From NCBI GenBank assembly GCA_000940995.1, contig CP005974.1:2356001-2420000 (forward strand): a stretch of DNA of 64,000 nucleotides, read 5' to 3'. Position 1 is the first letter of the stretch; the number at the start of each line of letters is the position of its first letter. The translations under genes were made by a program, and so were the position numbers. The notes below the pieces were generated by a model, which saw only the letters and a program-made list of their open reading frames with translations, was not told the DNA's origin and searched no databases. Below are positions 54,785 to 62,415 of this stretch, piece by piece. The stretch is from Photobacterium gaetbulicola Gung47. Its GTDB lineage: Bacteria; Pseudomonadota; Gammaproteobacteria; Enterobacterales; Vibrionaceae.

Positions 54785-55366
54785 CTAAAAGCCCTCAACC
54801 CCTTTCATATCAGGAAGGCGGTGAGCAATACCTTTATGACAATCAATACAGGTTTTAGAGCCATCCGCCAGAGAGCTCGAATGCTGGACCGATGCGCGCT
54901 GGGACTGCTGCGTGAAGTCCATATAGCTGAATTCATGGCAGTTGCGGCACTCTAACGAGTCATTTTTCTTCATCCGAGTCCATTCTCGCTCCGCCATGTG
55001 CAGGCGGCGGGCATCAAACTTTTCCGGGGTTGATATAGCTCCGGTGATCCAAGCCCAGACCTCTTTGGAAGCCTGCATCTTGCGGGCCATTTTATCCGTC
55101 CAGTCATGCGGAACATGGCAATCTGAACAAATCGCCCTAACACCGGTCCGGTTGGTAAAGTGAATAGTCCCCTGTATTTCCTGATACACATTATCTTCAT
55201 GGCAACTAACACAGAATGGCTCCGAGTTAGTAAATTCCATCCCTGTATTGAAGGCCCCCCAGAAAATCACACCAGCAATGAATCCGCCTAATGTTAAAAA
55301 CCCAAGGCTGAAGTACTTTGCTGGCGAGCGAATGAGAGCCCACCATTTTTTTAACCATTGCCACAT
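54785..55366 (-). CDS. napC: NapC tetrahaem cytochrome c, quinol dehydrogenase
   Basis: Passes electrons from the quinol pool to periplasmic NapB. The 193 residues have an N-terminal membrane anchor (FLTLGGFIAGVIFWGAFNTG) and four CxxCH haem sites: CVSCH, CSDCH, CRNCH and CIDCH. GGGAGG before the ATG gives a strong start. It is the last gene of napE-A-B-C and begins 12 bases after napB. A stem-loop terminator follows. Confidence 0.95.
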   Translation of the reverse strand: MWQWLKKWWALIRSPAKYFSLGFLTLGGFIAGVIFWGAFNTGMEFTNSEPFCVSCHEDNVYQEIQGTIHFTNRTGVRAICSDCHVPHDWTDKMARKMQASKEVWAWITGAISTPEKFDARRLHMAEREWTRMKKNDSLECRNCHEFSYMDFTQQSQRASVQHSSSLADGSKTCIDCHKGIAHRLPDMKGVEGF

Positions 55367-55378
55367 ACGCTTCCTCCC

Positions 55379-55837
55379 TTACTTCTCTTGCTCGAGCAGC
55401 GTATCGAGATCAGTAAATGAAGTGCCAACCAATGGCTTGGCATCGGTTTGTACCACATGACACTGCTGGCAGAAATATCGCCGTGGCGACAATTCCGCCA
55501 GGAAGTTACCGTCTCTATCCATATAGTGAGTGACACTGATCATTCTCGCCTGTGTATCTTCTACCCGGCTACGCGCATGACAGGACATACACTTGTTCAC
55601 ATTCAAATCGACTTGATAGTTATCAATCTTGTGAGGGATCACCGGCGGTTGCATTGGGTAGTTCCGCTTAGGGATCCTGTCATTGTTGATAGTTTTGTTC
55701 ATCGCTGGCGGTTGGGGCTCCCCGCTCAAGGCGTATTGCCGGGTTGTCGCCAGCTCATCCCCCTTTATCGCCTCCGTTGCTGCAATGACAACTCCGGTTG
55801 TAAATACCAAGAAAAGCACAGCAAGTAGTTTGTTCAT
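55379..55837 (-). CDS. napB: NapB dihaem cytochrome c, nitrate reductase small subunit
   Basis: The electron-transfer subunit of periplasmic nitrate reductase. The signal peptide ends near VIAATEA. Two haem sites are present, CMSCH and CQQCH, with the histidines of IPHKI and SVTHYMD as likely axial ligands. The 152 residues fit the family. GGAG before the start, ten bases after the napA stop codon, indicates coupling with napA. Confidence 0.95.
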   Translation of the reverse strand: MNKLLAVLFLVFTTGVVIAATEAIKGDELATTRQYALSGEPQPPAMNKTINNDRIPKRNYPMQPPVIPHKIDNYQVDLNVNKCMSCHARSRVEDTQARMISVTHYMDRDGNFLAELSPRRYFCQQCHVVQTDAKPLVGTSFTDLDTLLEQEK

Positions 55838-55847
55838 GGTGATACTC

Positions 55848-58340
55848 CTATGCCTTTACCACTTTGACAGCACATTTCTTGAAATCTGTCTGTTTGGAGA
55901 GCGGATCGGTGGCATCAAGTGTCACCTTATTGATCAGCTGGCTTGAATCAAACCATGGCACATAGACCAACCCTTTCGGCGGTTTATTTCTCCCTCTGGT
56001 TTCAACCCGGGTTATGATCTCGCCCCTACGCGAAATCACTTTCACCGCATCGCCACGCCGCATCCCTCTTTCCTTAGCATCGTCTGGATGCATGAAAACT
56101 TGGGCGTTAGGGTATGACTTGTGCAGCTCCGGTACACGGCGTGTCATCGAGCCTGAATGCCAATGCTCCAGCACCCGGCCTGTCGACAACCAAAGATCAT
56201 ACTCTTCATCCGGGCTCTCAGCCGGTGGCTCATACGGCAAGGCGAAAATAATGGCTCTTCCATCTGGCTTGCCATAGAACTCAAAATCACTGCCGGGCTT
56301 GACGTATGGATCATAGCCTTCTTTGTAGCGCCATAGCGTTTCCTTCCCATCGACCACTGGCCAGCGCAGGCCTCGCACCTCATGGTAAACATCAAACGGG
56401 GCTAAATCATGACCATGGCCGCGGCCGAACTGGGCGTACTCTTCGAACAGCCCTTTTTGCAGGTAGAAACCATATTCCGTCGACTCGTCGTTACTGTGTC
56501 CTTCCGAGATGTCTTCGAGTGGGAACTGATTCACTTGTCCGTTGGCGAACAGCACCTCATACAAGGTTTTGTCCTTGTAATCAGGGTTGGCGTCGAGCAG
56601 CTCCTGCGGCCAGACCTCATCGGTCTTGAAGCGTTTTGAGAACTCGACCAGCTGCCACAGATCAGACTTAGACTCACCTGGCGCATTGACCATCTTATGC
56701 CACAGCTGAGTCCGGCGCTCTGCGTTACCGTAGCCGCCTTCCTTTTCTACCCACATCGCCGTGGGCAAGATCAAATCTGCCGCCTGAGCCGTCGCTGTCG
56801 GATAGGCATCCGACACCACGATAAAGTTATCCGGATTACGGTAACCCGGCAGGATTTCCTCGTTGATATTAGGCCCGGCCTGCAGGTTATTATTTACTTG
56901 TATCCAGTAGGCATTGATTTTACTGTCTTTCAACATTCGGCTTTGCAACACCGCATGGGCACCGACCTTGCCGGGTATAGTGCCATCAGGCAGTTTCCAG
57001 ATTTTCTCCGCGATTTTGCGGTGCTCTGGGTTGTTCACCACCATATCGGCTGGCAGGCGGTGGGCAAATGTACCGACTTCACGGGCGGTACCGCAGGCAG
57101 ATGGCTGGCCGGTCAGTGAAAATGGACTGTTACCGGGGGTCGAAATTTTACCGGTGAGCAAATGAATATTGTAAACCAGGTTATTACACCACACGCCGCG
57201 GGTATGCTGGTTAAAACCCATGGTCCAAAATGACATCACTTTGGTATCGAGATCGGCGTAAAGCTCGGCTAACTCGATAAGGCGCTCCGGTTTCACCCCG
57301 GACATTTCACTGACTTTTTCAACCGTGTACTCGGACACAAACGCCTTGAACTCATCGAAGGTCATCGGTTCAGAGTCACCGCTGTCTGGATTTTTCGCCT
57401 GTTGCTGGAGCGGATTTTCTGGTCGCAGCCCATAGCCGATATCGGTTGCCCCACGACGGAAATTAACATGCTTGCCAATAAAGTCCTGATTGACTTTGTC
57501 ATTGGTAATAATGTAATTGGCGATAAAGTTGAGGATGGCAAGATCGGTTTGGGGTTCGAAGACGATCGGAATATCGGCCAGTTCAAAGCTGCGGTGCTCA
57601 AACGTAGAAAGCACAGACACTTTGACCTTTGGATTGGACAACCGACGGTCCGTTACCCTTGTCCAGAGTATCGGGTGCATCTCCGCCATGTTGGAGCCCC
57701 ACAGCACGAACGCGTCCGCCGCTTCGATATCGTCGTAACACCCCATGGGCTCGTCGACACCAAAAGTACGCATAAAACCCACGACCGCCGAGGCCATGCA
57801 GTGCCGCGCATTGGGATCGATATTGTTAGAGCGGAAGCCGGCCTTCATCAACTTCGCGGCCGCATAGCCCTCATAGATCGTCCATTGCCCCGAGCCGAAC
57901 ATACCAATGGCTTCGGGCCCTTTCTCTTTGAGCACCGCCTTCCATTTTTCGGTCATGATATCGAAGGCCTGATCCCAGCTTATCGGCGTGAAATCGCCCT
58001 CTTTATCGAACTTGCCATCCTTCATTCTGAGAAGTGGCTGGGTCAGACGATCGTCGCCATACATGATCTTCGAGAGAAAATAGCCTTTTACACAGTTAAG
58101 GCCACGGTTTACCGGTGACTTGATATCACCATGGGTCGCGACAACCTTGTTGTCCTTAACCCCTACATTCACCGAGCACCCCACCCCACAAAATCTACAG
58201 GGAGCTTTCTCCCAACTGATTTGGGTTTTCGATGCATCTGTAACAACATTACTTGCTACCACAGGGATCGAGATCCCTGCCGCAGCGGCAGCACTGGCCG
58301 CGGCCTGTGCTTTGATAAACTTACGCCGGGAACATTTCAT
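55848..58340 (-). CDS. napA: Periplasmic nitrate reductase catalytic subunit NapA
   Basis: The Mo-bis-MGD enzyme reducing nitrate to nitrite in the periplasm, 830 residues from the ATG at 58340; a TTG at 58355 is less likely. The Tat signal is SRRKFIK at residues 4-10 followed by an alanine-rich h-region. The [4Fe-4S] motif is CRFCGVGC with the fourth Cys in GLNCVKGYF, and the Mo-binding Cys is in NARHCMAS. It normally needs the Tat-proofreading chaperone NapD, which is not encoded in this cluster. Upstream is napE. Confidence 0.96.
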   Translation of the reverse strand: MKCSRRKFIKAQAAASAAAAAGISIPVVASNVVTDASKTQISWEKAPCRFCGVGCSVNVGVKDNKVVATHGDIKSPVNRGLNCVKGYFLSKIMYGDDRLTQPLLRMKDGKFDKEGDFTPISWDQAFDIMTEKWKAVLKEKGPEAIGMFGSGQWTIYEGYAAAKLMKAGFRSNNIDPNARHCMASAVVGFMRTFGVDEPMGCYDDIEAADAFVLWGSNMAEMHPILWTRVTDRRLSNPKVKVSVLSTFEHRSFELADIPIVFEPQTDLAILNFIANYIITNDKVNQDFIGKHVNFRRGATDIGYGLRPENPLQQQAKNPDSGDSEPMTFDEFKAFVSEYTVEKVSEMSGVKPERLIELAELYADLDTKVMSFWTMGFNQHTRGVWCNNLVYNIHLLTGKISTPGNSPFSLTGQPSACGTAREVGTFAHRLPADMVVNNPEHRKIAEKIWKLPDGTIPGKVGAHAVLQSRMLKDSKINAYWIQVNNNLQAGPNINEEILPGYRNPDNFIVVSDAYPTATAQAADLILPTAMWVEKEGGYGNAERRTQLWHKMVNAPGESKSDLWQLVEFSKRFKTDEVWPQELLDANPDYKDKTLYEVLFANGQVNQFPLEDISEGHSNDESTEYGFYLQKGLFEEYAQFGRGHGHDLAPFDVYHEVRGLRWPVVDGKETLWRYKEGYDPYVKPGSDFEFYGKPDGRAIIFALPYEPPAESPDEEYDLWLSTGRVLEHWHSGSMTRRVPELHKSYPNAQVFMHPDDAKERGMRRGDAVKVISRRGEIITRVETRGRNKPPKGLVYVPWFDSSQLINKVTLDATDPLSKQTDFKKCAVKVVKA

Positions 58341-58406
58341 TGCTTTCTCACTCAACTATTGCTTCACGGTAAAGACAATCTCACAGGCTATTGTTTTTAA
58401 TTATTA

Positions 58407-58544
58407 CTAGCCTGCTAGTACCTGTAAAAACCACACGAAAAACCCATAGCCTCCGACAACGGCAACAGCAAGAATGGGAAACAGTATGATGGTAATAAAC
58501 AGAAAAGCCTTCAGCTCAGAACGGTGCCGGTTAGCATCACTCAT
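58407..58544 (-). CDS. napE: NapE small membrane protein of the nap operon
   Basis: A 45-residue single-pass protein that is too short for many gene finders. It starts at the ATG at 58544 with GGAGAAAG upstream and stops with TAG at 58409-58407. The sequence carries the NapE hallmark (ELKAFLFITIILFPILAV, then GGYGFFVWFLQVL). Its function is unsettled; it is inner-membrane. Its stop is 66 bases before napA, too close for napD, which usually sits here in napEDABC operons. Confidence 0.88.
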   Translation of the reverse strand: MSDANRHRSELKAFLFITIILFPILAVAVVGGYGFFVWFLQVLAG

Positions 58545-58728
58545 TACTTTCTCCAATTTAGTTGGATACTTATAACTCTAGTAAGCTTCGTCGAAATTGA
58601 TAACTTGATAAACTTAAAAAGATCGCCGGACATGCATCAAACCAAAGGTATTTAGCAACACTGGTATAAAATCCCGGGCAATGATGCTAGGGTGTTAGCT
58701 AAGTAGTTGTTTGAAAAAGGGTCAGGGA

Positions 58729-59022
58729 ATGGCTATCAGCAAAACCAAATCCAGTTTTTACCGACGGCTTTATGTCGCTCACCTGATTGAATCAGGTATC
58801 GCTAGCGTGCCGGATATTTTGGAATATACCGGCATGCCGCGGCGTACCGCACAGGACACTATAAAGAGCCTGGCAGATCTCGATATTGTTTGTATTTTCA
58901 AGCAAACACAAGGAGAGCGAAATCGCAGTGGAAAGTACGAGATTAAAGATTGGGGGGCGATCAACAAAACGTGGATCGCCGATAATATCGCAGAAATTAA
59001 ACAGGTATTGAATTACCCTTAA
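58729..59022 (+). CDS. Winged-helix DNA-binding protein
   Basis: A 97-residue protein whose residues about 10-60 form a winged helix (LYVAHLIESGIASVPDILEY, MPRRTAQDTIKSLADLD). The ATG at 58729 follows AGGGA at a short distance; the frame extends to 58711. Divergent from the nap operon with a 184-base gap, so a role in nap control is possible but unproven. It ends 21 bases before the convergent HNH gene. No ligand domain is present. Confidence 0.72.
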   Translation: MAISKTKSSFYRRLYVAHLIESGIASVPDILEYTGMPRRTAQDTIKSLADLDIVCIFKQTQGERNRSGKYEIKDWGAINKTWIADNIAEIKQVLNYP

Positions 59023-59043
59023 CTCTGGCCAGCGGGTAATAGA

Positions 59044-59397
59044 CTACTTTTTCTTTTCCATCATAGCTTTGAGATCAGCGAATGGATTGAATGTCGCCGC
59101 CTGATGATCATCTTCGCCCGCTTTCACCACACTGCCCATTTGATTGTCGTGCTCAGTGTATTTTTCGTGCTCATGATCATGGCAGAACAAGCACAGTAAT
59201 TCCCAGTTGCTGCCATCTTCAGGGTTATTGGTGTGGTCATGGTCAACATGGTGGACCGTCAACTCCCTCAGGTTCGAATACACAAACTCACGGGCACAGC
59301 GGCCACATACCCAAGGGTATAGTTTCAGCGCTTTCTCGCGGTAGCCCTGCTCTTTGCGGGCATAGGCGGCACTGGTTCCATAAAAATCAGAAGACAT
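59044..59397 (-). CDS. yajD: YajD-type HNH nuclease
   Basis: A 117-residue HNH protein of the YajD family, common in Gammaproteobacteria. A zinc CxxC pair in VCGRCAREF and a second in LLCLFCHDH frame the core LTVHHVDHDHTNNPEDGSN, which holds the HH and N of the HNH motif. The C-terminal tail is Lys-rich. DNA target unknown. It converges with the winged-helix gene. The symbol follows E. coli YajD similarity and is not certain. Confidence 0.85.
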   Translation of the reverse strand: MSSDFYGTSAAYARKEQGYREKALKLYPWVCGRCAREFVYSNLRELTVHHVDHDHTNNPEDGSNWELLCLFCHDHEHEKYTEHDNQMGSVVKAGEDDHQAATFNPFADLKAMMEKKK

Positions 59398-59743
59398 TCT
59401 CTTACCTAGGATTGATTGATTACGGCGCTAGTGTACCGAATTCCTCCGTTTAGTGCTGCTACTGAATAGTAAATTCATGAATAGCCTCACTGAACGGAAC
59501 ATTTTGCGCTAAAAATGAAAGATATGATTGTTCAAAACACCAGGTGAAAGCAGTGTATCATTTTATAAACGACCAAATGACAGAACAATGTAAACCTTAT
59601 TTGGTGTTAAATTAATCGACAAGGCGTCTAAATGCTTAATAGAGGGCAAAAAAATACCCCCCTTAGGTGTAATGCACCTTGATTATGATAATATTCGCCC
59701 TAATTTGTGAATTAAACTCTCACTCATATAGAGAAGACGACAT
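59398..59743. other. AT-rich gap upstream of the DUF2760 gene
   Basis: No gene seen. It should carry the DUF2760-Hsp70 promoter. A short imperfect hairpin AGGTG / CACCT occurs near 59667-59682. Confidence 0.35.
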
Positions 59744-60403
59744 ATGGCTTTTGATTTTTCTGAATTAACTGTGGACTTATCGGCAATGCCGACAACGATT
59801 GATATGGGACATGCTTGGCTAGGCGGTTTGGTCCTCGTCATGCTGGTACTTTATATCTCCAAAAAAGGTAAACCTGTCGAAGTCGAGAAAGTTGTTGAGA
59901 AAGAAGTCGAGAAAATCGTTGAGGTTGAAAAACCTGTCGAGAAAATCGTCGAGGTCGAGAAAGTTGTTGAAGTTGAAAAAATCATCGAGAAGATTGTTGA
60001 AGTTGAGCCTAAGCTAAAAACCTCAACACCCGACGCAGCACTGCAACTGCTTTCCCTGCTTCAGCAAGAAGCACGCTTTATTGACTTCATGCAAGAAGAT
60101 CTAAAAGGCTTCAGCGATGCCGAAATCGGTGCCGCTGCCCGCGTTATTCATGAAGGCGGCCAAAAAGTACTGACCGAATACTTCAGCTTTGCCCCTGTAC
60201 GTGACGAAGAAGAAGAAACACGTATTACATTACCTAAAGGCTTCAACGCTTCTGAAGTTCGCCTAACAGGTAATGTTGTTGGCGAAGCGCCATTTACCGG
60301 AACCCTAATCCACCGCGGCTGGAAAGTGACTGACATTAAACTGCCTAAACTGGCTGAAGGTCACGACGCAAAAATTGTTGCCGCCGCTGAGGTAGAACTG
60401 TGA
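59744..60403 (+). CDS. DUF2760 protein with Val-Glu-Lys repeats
   Basis: A 219-residue protein with one N-terminal membrane helix (about 23-39), then a striking VEK/VEV repeat at 45-88 that should form a rigid coiled coil, then a globular DUF2760 domain from about 97 (TPDAALQLLSLLQQEAR, DFMQEDLKGFSDAEIGAAA, GTLIHRGWKVTDI). DUF2760 proteins are regularly encoded beside unusual Hsp70 proteins; the gene overlaps the next by one base (stop TGA and ATG share an A). The two probably work as a unit, the coil acting as a spacer off the membrane. Confidence 0.88.
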   Translation: MAFDFSELTVDLSAMPTTIDMGHAWLGGLVLVMLVLYISKKGKPVEVEKVVEKEVEKIVEVEKPVEKIVEVEKVVEVEKIIEKIVEVEPKLKTSTPDAALQLLSLLQQEARFIDFMQEDLKGFSDAEIGAAARVIHEGGQKVLTEYFSFAPVRDEEEETRITLPKGFNASEVRLTGNVVGEAPFTGTLIHRGWKVTDIKLPKLAEGHDAKIVAAAEVEL

Positions 60404-62238
60404 TGCAAGAAATTCAAGAACACCGTTACAGTGTTGGTATCGACCTTGGTACCACCCACTGCGTATTATCTTATGTTGATCTGCAAGACGAAGACGCCAG
60501 CGTCAATGTCATGCCTATTGCCCAGCTAACCACGCCGGGCAATGTAGAAGAAAAGAGCCAACTTCCTTCTTTCATGTATCAGGCACATGAGTCTGAGCTA
60601 GCTGAAGGTGATACTGCCCTACCATGGTCTGCCAAGCCTAACGCAATTGTTGGTGCCATGGCCCGTAACCTCGGTAGCAAAACTCCAATTCGTTTGATTG
60701 CGAGTGCAAAAAGCTGGCTGTGCCACGGTGGTGTGAACCGTCGTGATGCCTTCCTGCCATTGAACAGCCCAGAAGAAGTGACCAAGGCATCGCCATTAGA
60801 AGCGACTCGCCAATACCTTGCTCACCTGGCAGAAGCTTGGAACAACCAGCACCCAGAAACGCCGTTGTTCGAGCAGGATGTGACAATTACGGTTCCTGCC
60901 TCATTCGACCCAGCAGCACGTGATCTAACCGCTGAAGCAGCTCGCGAAGTGGGCTTCAAGCACATGACGCTACTCGAAGAGCCACAAGCGGCCGTATATA
61001 GCTGGCTGAAAAACAACGATGATACCTGGCGCGACCAAGTCTCTGTCGGTGATGTCATTCTGGTGGTTGATATCGGTGGTGGTACGACTGACTTGTCCTT
61101 GGTTGCGGTCACCGAAGATGACGGCAACCTAACCCTAAATCGTGTTGCCGTTGGCGATCATATCCTACTGGGCGGCGATAACATGGACCTTGCCCTCGCC
61201 TACCGCCTGAAGATGAAACTGGCGCAGGAAGGCAAACAACTTCAACCATGGCAGATTCAGGCCATTACCCACGCCTGTCGCGATGCCAAAGAAGCCCTGC
61301 TGAGCGACACCGAACTTCAGGCTGTGCCGATTGTGGTTCCAAGCCGTGGCTCTAAGTTGCTGGGCGGCACACTGCAAACTGAACTGACCCAGGAAGAAGT
61401 GCAGCAGACGCTGGTTGAAGGCTTCTTCCCTCGCAACACCATCGAGCAGCATCCGGTAGAAATGCAGCGTGGTGCATTGACCCAGATGGGCCTGCCGTAC
61501 GCGCAAGATGCAGCGGTATCACGCCATGTTGCGGGTTTCCTAAGCCGCCAGTCCTCTGCGGTTGACGAGCTGTTCGAGAAATACGATCAACTGCACGAAG
61601 GCTTCATCCGCCCTACCGCTATCCTGTTCAACGGTGGTGTGCTGAAATCTGATCTGCTTTCCGAGCGCCTGCTGTCAATTATCAACAACTGGCTGACGAC
61701 GGCCGGTAGCCCAGAAGCCAAACTGCTTGAAGGCCTAGACCTCGACCTTGCGGTTGCGAGCGGTGCGTCATACTACGGCTCGGTACGCAAAGGCAAAGGC
61801 GTTCGTATCCGCGGTGGTATCGCGAGCAGCTACTATGTCGGTATCGAAAGTGCTATGCCAGCTATCCCTGGTATGGAGCCGCCTCTGGAAGCACTTTGTG
61901 TTGCGCCATTCGGTATGGAAGAAGGTACTCATGCCGATGTACCTAGCCGCGAGTTCGGCCTGGTGATTGGCCAGCCGGTACAATTCAAGTTCTTTGGTTC
62001 AACGGTTCGCCGTGATGACCCTGCTGGCACCCACCTAGATTGGTGGCAACCAGAAGAGCTCGAAGAGCTGCCAGCAATTCAGGTTACCCTTCCGGTTTCT
62101 GAAGGCCGTAGCGCAGGTGAAATTGTACCGGTTCGCCTGGCTTCTCGTGTTACTGAGCTTGGCACCCTTTGCCTTGAAGCGATCCCGACCGACGGCGGCC
62201 AGAAATGGCAGGTCGAATTCGACGTTCGCGAAAAATAA
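60403..62238 (+). CDS. Hsp70-family (DnaK-like) protein, first of two
   Basis: A 611-residue Hsp70 relative, distinct from DnaK. The ATG at 60403 overlaps the DUF2760 stop. The ATPase domain is clear: phosphate 1 IDLGTTHCVLSY, connect VTITVPASFDPAARD and phosphate 2 VVDIGGGTTDLSLV, with LFNGGVLKSD (adenosine). Beyond about residue 470 a short unusual tail replaces the normal substrate-binding domain and DnaK lid (FGSTVRRDDPAG, ELGTLCLEAIP). It is translationally coupled to DUF2760 and separated by a terminator from a second Hsp70. The client is unknown. Confidence 0.9.
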   Translation: MQEIQEHRYSVGIDLGTTHCVLSYVDLQDEDASVNVMPIAQLTTPGNVEEKSQLPSFMYQAHESELAEGDTALPWSAKPNAIVGAMARNLGSKTPIRLIASAKSWLCHGGVNRRDAFLPLNSPEEVTKASPLEATRQYLAHLAEAWNNQHPETPLFEQDVTITVPASFDPAARDLTAEAAREVGFKHMTLLEEPQAAVYSWLKNNDDTWRDQVSVGDVILVVDIGGGTTDLSLVAVTEDDGNLTLNRVAVGDHILLGGDNMDLALAYRLKMKLAQEGKQLQPWQIQAITHACRDAKEALLSDTELQAVPIVVPSRGSKLLGGTLQTELTQEEVQQTLVEGFFPRNTIEQHPVEMQRGALTQMGLPYAQDAAVSRHVAGFLSRQSSAVDELFEKYDQLHEGFIRPTAILFNGGVLKSDLLSERLLSIINNWLTTAGSPEAKLLEGLDLDLAVASGASYYGSVRKGKGVRIRGGIASSYYVGIESAMPAIPGMEPPLEALCVAPFGMEEGTHADVPSREFGLVIGQPVQFKFFGSTVRRDDPAGTHLDWWQPEELEELPAIQVTLPVSEGRSAGEIVPVRLASRVTELGTLCLEAIPTDGGQKWQVEFDVREK

Positions 62239-62253
62239 CATACAGTTATTACA

Positions 62254-62283
62254 AACGGCGCCTCAGGGCGCCGTTTTTTTTAT
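62254..62283 (+). terminator. Rho-independent terminator after the first Hsp70 gene
   Basis: Stem AACGGCGCC / GGCGCCGTT with a four-base loop and eight or more T residues. Confidence 0.85.
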
Positions 62284-62415
62284 CCATTTAATTTTATTTT
62301 ATTGAAATCAAAGATTTAATCTTGAAGATAAAGTCTTCATTAATGCACTCAACGGCTTTTTGGGATACTATCGAAAGCCTTAAAAAGTATTAAAACAACA
62401 CGTCTGGAGTAATGA

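Noticed and set aside
58341..58406. Hidden napD between napE and napA
   Set aside because: The 66-base gap is far too short for napD and no frame fits.
58545..58728. FNR box upstream of napE
   Set aside because: TTGAT occurs twice but as a direct repeat (TTGATAACTTGAT), not the inverted TTGAT-N4-ATCAA of an FNR site.
59398..59743. CRISPR array or tRNA in AT-rich gaps
   Set aside because: No regularly spaced repeats or cloverleaf pattern were seen in these gaps.
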